The notes under the pieces were generated by a model. The model did not search any database and was not told the origin of the DNA. It saw only the letters and a program-made list of their open reading frames with translations. 41,016 nucleotides of DNA from an uncultured Oscillospiraceae bacterium (GTDB lineage: Bacteria; Bacillota; Clostridia; Oscillospirales; Ruminococcaceae): contig CAUDDP010000012.1 of NCBI GenBank assembly GCA_958448395.1, positions 1-41,016 on the forward strand, read 5' to 3'. This document shows positions 15,388 through 23,639 of this stretch, piece after piece; within the stretch, counting starts at the first letter, position 1; each line of letters starts with the position of its first letter. The translations under genes were made by a program, and so were the position numbers.

Positions 15388-15765
15388 GCCCATTTCCCTC
15401 ATGGATAGCATTCTCATCTCCGCCGGCAGATTCGCTCCGCTCTCTGCCTGTGTCCGCTGTCCGCCATTGTACGTTGTACATACTTACAGCCCTATTCCTC
15501 TACATTTCTGCATTCTGTATCGTTTTGTTTTTTCAGAGAGCGGACAGCGGCAGCGGTTTTGTTATTCTTCTAAATAGAACAACAGCATGGCGTTAAAACA
15601 GTGCGGTGGCTGCCGCCCCCCGCCCTTCCCTTTTGTCCCTTTGGGACATTTCCCCACACTGTGGGGAATAACCCCTGCCAAGCTGAATCAGCTTGACCAT
15701 AGTCGCCTGCGGCGTGCAATTCGCCCCATCATTTGAAAATGAATTTCCATAGACCACTACGAGTT
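15388..15765 (+). repeat. Interspersed structured repeat, copy F
   Basis: This copy has the head (CATGGATAGCATTCTCATCTC, then CCGGCAGATTCGCTCCGCTC), the CCGCTGTCCGCC arm, the TGTACGTTGTACA palindrome, a partner arm GCGGACAGCGG near 15540 and the GCGGTGGCTGCCGC hairpin. An extra GTCCCTTTGGGAC/CCCCACACTGTGGGG pair of palindromes follows at about 15636-15669, then the tail AAGCTGAATCAGCTTGACC. It ends CATCATTTGAAAATGAATTT. The left end is more degenerate than in copies D and E. It fills most of the gap between the lipoprotein promoter and rsmE, where I see no gene. Confidence 0.75.
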
Positions 15766-15812
15766 ACGGTGCAAAATGTCACAAAAATAAAAAATGAAAG
15801 GAAGAACTTCCA

Positions 15813-16532
15813 ATGCCTCGCTTTTTCTTAGAATCAATTGATGAAAACGACATTCGTATCACCGGTGCGGATGCCCACCACATTGGCTATGCTCTGCGAA
15901 TGCGGACAGGAGAACCTCTCACGGTCTGTGCCAATAACACGGATTATCATTGTATCATTAAGCAAATTACAAAAGATACCGTCTTCCTAGAAGCCCAGTC
16001 CAAACAACTCTGTGCTGCGGAACCGAGTATTTTTGTCACACTCTATCAAGCCGTGCCCAAATCCGGTAAGCTGGAAGAAATTATTCAAAAGTCTATTGAG
16101 CTGGGTGTCAGCCGTATTGTGCCTGTGCTGACTGCACGCTGCGTGGCACGTCCAACAAAAGAAGCGTTTGCAAAAAAACGTTCAAGACTGCAAAAAATAG
16201 CAGAATCTGCTGCCAAACAATCCGGTCGAGGCAAAATTCCGGAAGTTTCCCCACTATACCACTTTACAGAAGCCCTGCAAGAAACAGAAAAAGCAGACTG
16301 CGGAATCTTTTTATATGAAGGCGGCGGTGTGCGATTTTCTGAAATCGAATGGAAAGGGGCAAAAAACATTGCCCTTTGGATTGGCAGTGAAGGCGGTTTT
16401 GACCCCAAAGAGGCGGAGGCAGCAAAAGCTGCCGGTATGATTCCAGTCTGGCTGGGAGAACGCATTTTACGCTGCGAAACCGCTCCACAAGCGGCACTTT
16501 CCATTTTAATGCATGTAACCGGCAACATGTAA
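15813..16532 (+). CDS. rsmE: 16S rRNA (uracil1498-N3)-methyltransferase RsmE
   Basis: RsmE methylates N3 of U1498 in 16S rRNA in the assembled 30S subunit, using S-adenosylmethionine. The 239-residue protein has an N-terminal PUA-like domain (RFFLESIDENDIRITGADAH, then HIGYALRMRTGE) and a SPOUT/trefoil-knot domain. Hallmarks of the latter are LYQAVPKSGKLEEIIQKSIE, then LGVSRIVPVLTARCV, SAAKQSGRGKIPEVSPL, LWIGSEGGFDPKEAEAAKAA and LGERILRCETAPQAALSIL. The length is normal. AGGAAGAACTTCC precedes the ATG. It stands just downstream of repeat copy F, and no consensus promoter was seen. Confidence 0.96.
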   Translation: MPRFFLESIDENDIRITGADAHHIGYALRMRTGEPLTVCANNTDYHCIIKQITKDTVFLEAQSKQLCAAEPSIFVTLYQAVPKSGKLEEIIQKSIELGVSRIVPVLTARCVARPTKEAFAKKRSRLQKIAESAAKQSGRGKIPEVSPLYHFTEALQETEKADCGIFLYEGGGVRFSEIEWKGAKNIALWIGSEGGFDPKEAEAAKAAGMIPVWLGERILRCETAPQAALSILMHVTGNM

Positions 16533-16621
16533 AATCAGTCTAAACGCTGCCCAAACGCACAATACACAACAAAAAATCAAAAATTGTATCGTCTGGAAAG
16601 AGAAAAGAATTTGTAAAACTC

Positions 16622-16650
16622 TTGTATTTTTTTCGGTAACATGGTATAAT
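16622..16650 (+). promoter_or_regulatory. Promoter of the Cys-rich membrane protein gene
   Basis: TTGTAT (16622-16627), 17 bases and TATAAT (16645-16650). The leader that follows contains CCGCAGAA (16672-16679) and its exact complement TTCTGCGG (16731-16738), the latter just before the ribosome site, so the leader may fold over the translation start. Confidence 0.8.
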
Positions 16651-16753
16651 AACAGTACGACAGCGGCACTGCCGCAGAAGTGACCCTGTCAATAAAAGAG
16701 GACAAGCCCAGATTCATTTAAAAACTTACATTCTGCGGAGAAAAGAGGAGCTT

Positions 16754-17059
16754 ATGAAAACACGCACAATTATATCTATCATTATCGCAACGGCAACCGT
16801 TGTACTTGGCACAATTTTATTTGTCACCAAACTGCGTAAGAAGCACAATTGCGGCTGTGAACTGGCTGGCACAGAAGATTGCATTGGCGGTGAAGGCTGC
16901 GATTGTGATGGTACAGATGAACCGTACTGCGAAACCCCTTGCTGCTGTGGTGCAGATGCCTGCACCAATGATGAAGATGACCTGAGTGACTGTGCATCTA
17001 TGGCAGCAGACAAGGTAGAACCGAACGTTTCCGAAAAAATTGATACAGAAGACGAATAA
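16754..17059 (+). CDS. Small Cys-rich membrane-anchored protein
   Basis: This 101-residue protein has one membrane helix (TIISIIIATATVVLGTILFV, about 5-24), a short KLRKKH stop-transfer and a tail with eleven cysteines in about 50 residues: NCGC, DC, GCDC, YC, PCCC, AC and DC. The tail is otherwise acidic and ends TEDE. If the basic KLRKKH marks the cytoplasmic side, the Cys-rich tail is cytoplasmic and could bind metal. I do not recognise the family. AGAGGAGCTT precedes the ATG at 16754. The gene stands alone with its own promoter and a strong terminator at 17080-17114. Confidence 0.75.
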   Translation: MKTRTIISIIIATATVVLGTILFVTKLRKKHNCGCELAGTEDCIGGEGCDCDGTDEPYCETPCCCGADACTNDEDDLSDCASMAADKVEPNVSEKIDTEDE

Positions 17060-17079
17060 GTCTAATATTGCAAGATGCT

Positions 17080-17114
17080 TCCCTGTCGGTGTGCAAACTG
17101 ACAGGGATTTTTTT
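17080..17114 (+). terminator. Terminator of the Cys-rich protein gene
   Basis: TCCCTGTC (17080-17087) pairs with GACAGGGA (17100-17107), followed by a run of T to 17114. Confidence 0.9.
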
Positions 17115-17121
17115 ACAATAC

Positions 17122-17156
17122 AAAAAAGCACCCCTTGCTATTTGGCAAAGAATGCT
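17122..17156 (-). terminator. Terminator after the 17246 surface-protein gene
   Basis: On the minus strand AGCATTCTTTGC and GCAAGGGGTGCT pair at all twelve positions if three G-U pairs are allowed, followed by TTTTTTG. It sits 15 bases from the plus-strand terminator of the convergent gene. Confidence 0.75.
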
Positions 17157-17245
17157 CTTTTGTATCCTAATTTTAATCTTAATCCTACCTTTGTCTAATC
17201 TTTTTTATCCCTCAATTTTTTATCTCTATTTATCAAAACATTGCC

Positions 17246-18037
17246 TTACTTCTTATTTTTTCTAGTTACAGTAAAGGCAGCCCCCGCTAAAGAAACCGCT
17301 GCAACTGCACCAACTACAATCGCACCTACGCTCAAATCTGCGGTTTGTGTTGGCGTTGCGACAGCAGTCGTCGTAACGGTTCCCGGTGCCTGTTGTGTAA
17401 CCGGCATTGTTGTGATAACAGTAGTAGTAGTAACAGCCGGTGTTTCCGCAGTTGTGGTAACCGCCGGTGTCGTCGACGATGCATCTTCCTCCAAGCCCGT
17501 CACAGAAAAAGCAACGGAAAAGGTCTGTGAAATTGCAGTCGTCTTATCCAAATATCCCGCACCATTTGTAGTTGGGTCACAAAGAGTAATCCGAACAGAG
17601 TCCAAACCACCATTTAGGTAATCATAATTGACAGCATTGGTTCCCATCTTATACGGTAATGCCGTAGAACCAACTCTTACTTCTGTAATATTGATGCCTA
17701 AATTCGGGAAAGTATCCTTAATCGGCTTCGTGTTAATCGGTGTCGGGAAACTGAAATCCAAATACATGTAATCCACACTGGATGCACTGCCGGAAACAGT
17801 CCAGGTAATAACATACTCGCCATTACTGTCCACATTTGCCGTTGTGCTTTCAATTCCTTTATTGGTTTTGCCTGCCCCATAATAAACATAGTTGCTGTCA
17901 TCTAGGGAACCAGTCAGTGTGGCTGTAATACCTTCTATTGCAGAGACTTTCGTTGCTGCCGCAAGAGAAACGGTTCCAGCTGCCAAAGGAGCAGCAACCA
18001 ACACAGCAGCTAAAAATCCTTTTATTTTTCGAGTCAT
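17246..18037 (-). CDS. Secreted surface protein with sortase-like C-terminal anchor (paralogue 1)
   Basis: The 263-residue protein has a Sec signal (GFLAAVLVAAPLAAGTVSLA, about 6-25) and a beta-rich domain of about 150 residues. The domain includes GEYVITWTVSG, SVDYMYLDFSFP and a closing TFSVAFSVTGLE. A Thr/Val/Pro-rich linker follows, and the end is TPTQTADLSVGAIVVGAVAA, then a hydrophobic stretch and RKNKK. The end has the layout of a cell-wall sorting signal, but PTQTAD stands where LPXTG is expected. It is paralogous to the 18354 gene over its whole length. I do not recognise the domain. The start is ATG 18037, with GGAGGAGACATCTC before it, rather than the ATG at 18058. Confidence 0.8.
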   Translation of the reverse strand: MTRKIKGFLAAVLVAAPLAAGTVSLAAATKVSAIEGITATLTGSLDDSNYVYYGAGKTNKGIESTTANVDSNGEYVITWTVSGSASSVDYMYLDFSFPTPINTKPIKDTFPNLGINITEVRVGSTALPYKMGTNAVNYDYLNGGLDSVRITLCDPTTNGAGYLDKTTAISQTFSVAFSVTGLEEDASSTTPAVTTTAETPAVTTTTVITTMPVTQQAPGTVTTTAVATPTQTADLSVGAIVVGAVAAVSLAGAAFTVTRKNKK

Positions 18038-18150
18038 GAGATGTCTCCTCCATTTCATCTATCTGTTTGCAGACGGTGCACACTTCTATGCAGCCTCTCA
18101 TGCACTCATTACCATGATTCGTCCGCATTGCTTTCGCAACGCCTGAAATT

Positions 18151-18179
18151 ATTATAGCATACTTTTCATTTTTTGTAAA
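18151..18179 (-). promoter_or_regulatory. Promoter of surface-protein paralogue 1
   Basis: On the minus strand TTTACA (18174-18179), 17 bases and TATAAT (18151-18156). The spacer contains GAAAAGTATG, also found in the paralogue's promoter. Confidence 0.82.
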
Positions 18180-18188
18180 TACACAATC

Positions 18189-18217
18189 TGCACAAATTAA
18201 AGCTTAATTTTTGTGCA
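18189..18217. promoter_or_regulatory. TGCACAA...TTGTGCA dyad upstream of the promoter
   Basis: TGCACAA (18189-18195) and TTGTGCA (18211-18217) frame an AT-rich centre (ATTAAAGCTTAAT), giving a dyad of about 29 bases that begins 10 bases upstream of the -35 box. The equivalent place in the paralogue's promoter has two direct TGCACAA copies. Confidence 0.45.
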
Positions 18218-18353
18218 ACATTTTACATTTCCAAAAGTATTTCTACAAACTTCCTCTATTTTCTCTTTTTTATGTAAGAGCACTCCTTGCAGCAACAACG
18301 AACATTCTCCGTGAACACATCAAAAACATATTTCTGGCATTCGCCGAACCTGC

Positions 18354-19283
18354 TTACTTCCGCTTTCTTTTGGTAATGGTAAATGCTGCACCTGCCAGAG
18401 AAATGGCAGCAGCTGCACCCACTACAATTGCACCCACACTGAGATCTGCGGTCTGTGTCGGGGTTGTTTTACTGGTTCCGGACGGTGTATTGCTGCCGCC
18501 CTTACCGGAATAGGAAGAATTGCTACCCTTACCGTTGGTATCATATGCACCGTTTACATTTACGGTTGTTGTCGTTGTTTCTGTAGCAGTCGTAGTGGTA
18601 GTCGTATTCGGGTCAGTTGCTTCCAAACCGCTTACCGTAAACACAACCTTCAAATTATCTGTAATCTTTTCCTCTTTTGACAGATAGCCATCCCCAGTGC
18701 TGGCTGCATCGCACAAGGTAACCCGAACGCCCTTGTTGCCAGCAGCATCGGTATAGTCATAATTTACAGCAGCATCTGCCATGGTGTAAGCGACTTCTGT
18801 TGTCATATCCGTGCCAGTGAGCACCTTTGTTGCCGTTACTTTAAAATCTGGGCAAAGGGCACGAATGGACTGGGTAGCATCCGGCAATGTAAAATCCAGA
18901 TAAACATAATCCACTGTTGCTGCATCATCTGTCAGCATACAGGAAATTTCATAAGTATCTGCCTGATTATCGCTGCGAATCACAACATCCGTGGAAGGGA
19001 GATCCATATTATCCCCATTAAAAGATGCACGCAGTTTTGCATTGACCGTAATAATACTTGCCGGATCGACTGTTGTAGTCGTTTCAGTTGTCGTTTCACT
19101 GTTTCCTGTATCTGTTGTTGTCGTTGTCGTCGTGAAAGCATCGCCCTCATTTTGTACTGGTGTTGTAGTAACATCTGTCAGTTCTTCTGCCCATACAGAA
19201 GCAGCCGTAAACGGCATTGCACCAACCATCAAAGAAGCCGCAAAGACAGAAGCGGTAAGGACGTTTTTTATTTCTTTTTTCAT
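18354..19283 (-). CDS. Secreted surface protein with sortase-like C-terminal anchor (paralogue 2)
   Basis: The 309-residue protein has a signal peptide (VLTASVFAASLMVGAMPFTA) and a Thr-rich N-terminal linker (about 35-72). The same beta-rich domain as the neighbouring paralogue follows (ADTYEISCMLTDDAATVDYV, YLDFTLPD, VNYDYTDAAGNKGVRVTLCD, KVVFTVSGLE). After it come a second Thr-rich linker, a Gly/Ser/Asn stretch, and the ending TPTQTADLSVGAIVVGAAAA, hydrophobic residues and KRKRK. The tail is nearly identical to that of paralogue 1. Thr-rich linkers on both sides suggest the domain is held away from the wall. AAGGAGACATTTT precedes the ATG. Each paralogue has its own promoter, so they need not be one operon. 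Confidence 0.82.
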   Translation of the reverse strand: MKKEIKNVLTASVFAASLMVGAMPFTAASVWAEELTDVTTTPVQNEGDAFTTTTTTTDTGNSETTTETTTTVDPASIITVNAKLRASFNGDNMDLPSTDVVIRSDNQADTYEISCMLTDDAATVDYVYLDFTLPDATQSIRALCPDFKVTATKVLTGTDMTTEVAYTMADAAVNYDYTDAAGNKGVRVTLCDAASTGDGYLSKEEKITDNLKVVFTVSGLEATDPNTTTTTTATETTTTTVNVNGAYDTNGKGSNSSYSGKGGSNTPSGTSKTTPTQTADLSVGAIVVGAAAAISLAGAAFTITKRKRK

Positions 19284-19369
19284 AAAATGTCTCCTTCATT
19301 CAGATTCTGTGTGCAGACTATGCACCCCATCCTCCGTCTGCAACGCTCTTATTCTTATGTTTAGATTCC

Positions 19370-19398
19370 ATTATAACATACTTTTCAAGCTCTGTAAA
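19370..19398 (-). promoter_or_regulatory. Promoter of surface-protein paralogue 2, with TGCACAA repeats
   Basis: On the minus strand TTTACA (19393-19398), 17 bases and TATAAT (19370-19375). On the plus strand TGCACAA occurs at 19399-19405 and 19408-19414, directly abutting the -35 box. Box sequence, spacing and the GAAAAGTATG spacer motif match paralogue 1. Confidence 0.82.
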
Positions 19399-19488
19399 TG
19401 CACAATTTGCACAAATTACGCCGACATTTTTGTTCAACTTTCCGTATTTTAAGCAAAAATTGTACATTTTTGGACTTTATTTTCCGTT

Positions 19489-22400
19489 CTATTCCTTTTC
19501 TGTGCCGCTTTTGCACAGAATAGAAAGCACCGCTTGCATCTGCTCCAGCGGCAGCTGCTTCGGTTCCATCTGTACTCCAATATACGGCTTCTGCATCCCA
19601 TTGAACACAATCTTTCCCCGATACTGACAGGCAAGTGCCGTAATCTGCTCCTGTGTGGGATGTGCGATATAGAAATAAAGCGTATGATTCCGCTGTGTGA
19701 TTTCTGTAATGCCAAGCTGTGCCGCCTGATTTCGCAGCAACGCCACGGTTAGCAAGCCCAGAATTGCCTTTGGTGGTTCTCCATAGCGGTCAATCAGTTC
19801 ATCCAGCAAATCCAACCGTTCTTCCTCTGTTGTAATGGCTGCAATCTTCCGGTAAATATCCAGTCGCTGACTCAAACTTTCCATGTAGGTTTCTGGAATA
19901 TGTGCCTCCATTTGCAGGTCTACCACACACTCCGCAGTCTTCTGAATCGGCTCGCCTTTTTCCTCTGCAATGGCTTCATTCAACAGCTGCAAATACATCT
20001 CGTAGCCAACTGCCTCCATATGTCCATGCTGTCTGCCGCCCAGCAAACTACCTGCACCCCGAATTTCCAGATCCCGCATGGCAATTTGAAAGCCGCTGCC
20101 AAATTGGGTAAACTCCCGCATGGCAGTCAGTCGCTTGGATGCCTCTTCCGACAGCACCTGATCTCGCCGGAACGTAAAATAAGCATATCCTCTCCGGTTA
20201 GAGCGTCCCACTCTGCCCCGCAGCTGATAGAGCTGCGACAGCCCAAAGCAGTCCGCCCGCTCAATAATCAATGTATTGACGTTGGGGACATCCACACCGG
20301 TTTCAATAATGGTCGTACAAATTAAAATATCAATCTCATATTCCACCAGCTGCCGCCAGATTTCCGTCAATTCCTTTTCGTCCATTTGCCCGTTGGCAAT
20401 CGCAATTCTTGCCTCCGGCATGACCTCCTGCAATTTCGCTGCTGTCTGCGGCATCGTTTCCACCCGATTATGGATATAGTAAACCTGTCCGCCTCGTTTC
20501 AGCTCTCGCCGCATTGCCTGCACCAGAACCCCCAGATGATATTCCATGACGCAGGTCTGTACCGGATACCGATCCTGCGGTGGTTCTGCAATGACAGACA
20601 TATCCCGAATGCCGCTCATTGCCATATTCAATGTCCGTGGGATCGGTGTGGCAGAGAGCGTCAGCATATCCACACCGGGGAACATTTCCTTAAATTTCTC
20701 CTTGTGTGCGACACCAAACCGCTGTTCTTCGTCCACAATTGCCAATCCCAATGCCTGAAACTGCACGTCTTTCTGTACAATACGATGTGTCCCAATCACC
20801 AAATCTGCAACGCCAGTACGGATTTTTTTCAGGTTTTCTTTCGTCTGCTTGACAGAATTATAACGGGAGAGCAGCACCACATTGACCGGAAACGTCTCAA
20901 ACCGCCGCAATGCGGTCTGATAATGCTGCATGGCAAGTACTGTGGTTGGCACTAAAATCGCACACTGTTTGCCGCTGAGAATGCATTTCATAGCAGCCCG
21001 CAGTGCCACTTCTGTCTTTCCAAAGCCCACATCGCCACATAGCAGACGATCCATCGGACGAGGCCGTTCCATATCTGCCTTGATTTCTGCAATGGATTGC
21101 AGCTGATCATCCGTTTCGATATAGGGAAAACGAGCTTCAAAATCGTTCTGGACACTGTCATCCGGATAGAACGCAAAGCCTTCGCTTTTTTCCCGTTTGG
21201 CATAGAGTGCAGTCAGTTCCTTCGCCATATCCTTGACCGCTCGTTTGACATTGTTTCGGGTTTTCTGCCAGTCTGCCGAAGAAAGGCGATTCAGTTTGAC
21301 ACCGCTGTCATCCCGTCCGCTAATATAGCGGGAAACCAGATCCATTTGGGTAACCGGTACATAGAGATTCTCATTGCCCCGATACTGAATGGTAATATAG
21401 TCTTTGGTCATGCCCTCCAGTTCCAGCTTACGAATACCAAGAAATCGTCCGATTCCGTGGGTTGTGTGCACCACCAAATCACCCGGTGACAAATCAGAGA
21501 GACTGTGCAGGGCAGCACCTTCTTTATGCCGCCGCCGTTTCCGATTTCCAGCACGCATGGTTCTGCCTTGTGTCATGACAACCGTCTGGGTTTCCGGACA
21601 ATAATAGCCGCCGGACAAGCTGCCAGTCATAAGATAAACATGATTGGGCAGCCATTCGGTTGCATTGGCTGCCAGCTGACAGGGGATGCCGCTTTCCTGC
21701 AAATCCTTTTGCAAAATCGGCAGGGTCTTTTCACTTCCAGCAAGCAGCATGATGGTACAGTGCTGGTCGAGATAGCTTTTCAAGTCTTCATTCAGCTGCC
21801 GCAACTCACCACCCCATGGGGAAAGCTGTACAAACTCTGCTGACAGCAATTTTTGATAGGCAACATGCGTACCACCCTGTAGGAACTGATTGGCATAGAT
21901 ACAGAAAGTGGAAGCCAGCCGCTGCTGAAGCACCTCCGGTTCCTGATAATAGCCGTCCAATCCACGGCAGAGAATGCCGTCCTCTAATAAAACCTTACAG
22001 TCCTCCCGATACCGGGCAAGCAGCGTTCTTGCAGTTTCGGCGATCGAAGTATACTCACTGAGTAGAATCGTAGAAAAGCCATAATCCGTCAGCAGGGAAG
22101 GGGTTTCATGAATCAGCGGATAGTATTTATCCATCTGCACCAGTTCCAGACCATCTTCCAATTGCTGTGCTTCTTTTAGCAGATGCTCCTTTGCAACGGC
22201 AGCGTATTTGCCACGCAGGGTTTTGGCATGATTGCGAATGCGTTCCGCCAATTCTTCCGATGAACAGAGCGTTTCCTTAGCCGGAATTAGCGTCATTTCT
22301 GTAATGGTTTCTGTTCGGCGTTGTGTCTGTGGATCAAAAAGGGAAATCGTATCAATTTCCTCATCCCAGAATTCCATTCGATAGGGCAGGGGAGCCTGTG

Positions 22401-22953
22401 CAGAAAAAATATCCACAATATCCCCCCGAATGGAGAACTGTCCGGCACCCTCGACGGCTTCACAACGTAAATATCCCATTGCAATTAGTTTATCCCGCAA
22501 GGTTTCCAGGGAAATGGCATCTCCATTTTTTAATGTAATCGTTTCTGTTTGCAGCTGTTCCGGCGGAATGACCGGCTGCATCAATGCTTCCACACTGGCA
22601 GCAACGATCGGACAGGTTTTCCGCTGTAACGCAGAAAGCACACCCAATCTGGCATGGACATAGGCAGTAGAAATGCCCTCAGCCGGGGCAAAGATCAACT
22701 CTTTGGATGGAAACAGCTGTGCCGTTTGCCTATCAGTCATGGCATTGATGTCTTCACAGAGGCGGCGTGCCTCTGCCTCTTCACCAGTCAAAATCAGAAT
22801 CGGTTGTTCTTCACTGGACAGAGCAAGTGCCAGCTGGGCTTTTTGTACTGTTGCACAGCCGGTAAGGGCAACAGGGGAGCACCCATCTCTTTTTGCCTGT
22901 TGGAGCTGGCGATAACATTGTAACTGCTGGAAGGTGGTTTCAAAAAATGGCAT
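19489..22953 (-). CDS. mfd: Transcription-repair coupling factor Mfd
   Basis: Mfd removes RNA polymerase stalled at DNA lesions and recruits UvrA. The 1154-residue protein has the UvrB-like N-terminal module (about 1-320) and the RNA-polymerase-interacting domain (DLVVHTTHGIGRFLGIRKLE, then YRGNENLYVPVTQMDLVSRY, about 490-560). The RecG-like translocase follows, with Walker A LCGDVGFGKTEVALRAAM, DEEQRFG, and LSATPIPRTLNMAMSGIRD, then IHNRV, TTIIETGVDVPN and QLRGRVGRSNRRGYAYF. The C-terminal TRCF domain contains ETYMESLSQRLDIYRKIA. Length is normal. AAAGGAGACAGCC precedes the ATG, and a promoter lies at 22986-23014. No clear terminator was seen before 19440. Confidence 0.97.
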   Translation of the reverse strand: MPFFETTFQQLQCYRQLQQAKRDGCSPVALTGCATVQKAQLALALSSEEQPILILTGEEAEARRLCEDINAMTDRQTAQLFPSKELIFAPAEGISTAYVHARLGVLSALQRKTCPIVAASVEALMQPVIPPEQLQTETITLKNGDAISLETLRDKLIAMGYLRCEAVEGAGQFSIRGDIVDIFSAQAPLPYRMEFWDEEIDTISLFDPQTQRRTETITEMTLIPAKETLCSSEELAERIRNHAKTLRGKYAAVAKEHLLKEAQQLEDGLELVQMDKYYPLIHETPSLLTDYGFSTILLSEYTSIAETARTLLARYREDCKVLLEDGILCRGLDGYYQEPEVLQQRLASTFCIYANQFLQGGTHVAYQKLLSAEFVQLSPWGGELRQLNEDLKSYLDQHCTIMLLAGSEKTLPILQKDLQESGIPCQLAANATEWLPNHVYLMTGSLSGGYYCPETQTVVMTQGRTMRAGNRKRRRHKEGAALHSLSDLSPGDLVVHTTHGIGRFLGIRKLELEGMTKDYITIQYRGNENLYVPVTQMDLVSRYISGRDDSGVKLNRLSSADWQKTRNNVKRAVKDMAKELTALYAKREKSEGFAFYPDDSVQNDFEARFPYIETDDQLQSIAEIKADMERPRPMDRLLCGDVGFGKTEVALRAAMKCILSGKQCAILVPTTVLAMQHYQTALRRFETFPVNVVLLSRYNSVKQTKENLKKIRTGVADLVIGTHRIVQKDVQFQALGLAIVDEEQRFGVAHKEKFKEMFPGVDMLTLSATPIPRTLNMAMSGIRDMSVIAEPPQDRYPVQTCVMEYHLGVLVQAMRRELKRGGQVYYIHNRVETMPQTAAKLQEVMPEARIAIANGQMDEKELTEIWRQLVEYEIDILICTTIIETGVDVPNVNTLIIERADCFGLSQLYQLRGRVGRSNRRGYAYFTFRRDQVLSEEASKRLTAMREFTQFGSGFQIAMRDLEIRGAGSLLGGRQHGHMEAVGYEMYLQLLNEAIAEEKGEPIQKTAECVVDLQMEAHIPETYMESLSQRLDIYRKIAAITTEEERLDLLDELIDRYGEPPKAILGLLTVALLRNQAAQLGITEITQRNHTLYFYIAHPTQEQITALACQYRGKIVFNGMQKPYIGVQMEPKQLPLEQMQAVLSILCKSGTEKE

Positions 22954-22985
22954 GGCTGTCTCCTTTCATTCTATAATGCTTTTTA

Positions 22986-23014
22986 ATTATATAAATGTAA
23001 AATATAGTTGTCAG
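22986..23014 (-). promoter_or_regulatory. Promoter of mfd
   Basis: On the minus strand CTGACA (23009-23014), 17 bases and TATAAT (22986-22991), one mismatch from consensus. It lies between mfd and repeat copy G. Confidence 0.75.
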
Positions 23015-23029
23015 CGAAAACTCGCCGCT

Positions 23030-23632
23030 CATGAAAATCCGTTTTTATATTTTCTCTCACGGATAACGGTCTTATCTCCACCGGCAGATTCGCTTCACTT
23101 TCTGCCTGTGTCCGCACGGAAAGCCGTTTTTGTATTTTCTCTTACGGATAACGATCTTATCTCCGCCGGCAGATTCGCTTCGCTCTCTGCCTGTGTCCGC
23201 ATGGAAAGCCGTTTTTGTATTTTCTCTCACAGATACCGATCTCATCTCCGCCGGCAGATTCGCTTTGCTCTCTGCCTGTGTCCGCTGTCCGCCGTTGTAC
23301 GTTGTACATACTTGCAATCTTGTTCCTCTAAATTTCTGCATTCTGTATCGTTTTGTTTTTTTAGATGGCGGACAGCGATAGCTTGTTCTTCATTCCGTTA
23401 TCTTATCCAACTCGTTCACTTTGCAAGGGGGACAGCTTGTCCCCCTTGCATCCCCCTCCGCCAAGCTGGAGCCAGCTTGACCGCAATCGCCTGCAGCGTG
23501 CAATCGTCTCCCGCCCTTGAGGGCATCATATGCCCCATCTTCTCCATTCCATAACGGTGGGTGGACTGTCTGCGGCGACTCGCCGCCTGGAGCCAGCTTG
23601 ACCGCAATCGCCTGCGGCGGAATTCCATAATA
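23030..23632 (+). repeat. Interspersed structured repeat, copy G (tandemly expanded head)
   Basis: The head block is present three times in tandem with an exact 85-base step (starts near 23033, 23118 and 23203): GAAAATCCG or GGAAAGCCG, TTTTTGTATTTTCTC, then CCGGCAGATTCGCTT. The rest continues like copy D: the CCGCTGTCCGCC arm, the TGTACGTTGTACA palindrome and its partner GGCGGACAGCG near 23367. A palindrome follows at 23423-23449 (arms GCAAGGGGGACA and TGTCCCCCTTGC), then the tail AAGCTGGAGCCAGCTTGACC. A second tail with CTGCGGCGACTCGCCGC, also seen in copy H, ends at the pth stop. The plus-strand frame that stays open through it is fortuitous. Confidence 0.8.
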
Positions 23633-23639
23633 AAAATCA

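Noticed and set aside
17246..19283. Surface proteins as cohesin-bearing scaffoldins for the dockerins of this window
   Set aside because: The beta-rich domain lacks the cohesin motifs I would expect, occurs only once per protein, and the genes are far from the dockerin operon. I keep the domain as unknown.
23033..23290. Possible CRISPR array
   Set aside because: The three units are contiguous 85-base tandem copies with no unique spacers, and no cas genes are near.
22934..23554. Plus-strand open frame of about 206 codons with three protein repeats
   Set aside because: It is the translation of the 85-base tandem heads of repeat copy G. The period is not a multiple of three, so the repeats are read in shifting frames, as expected for non-coding DNA.
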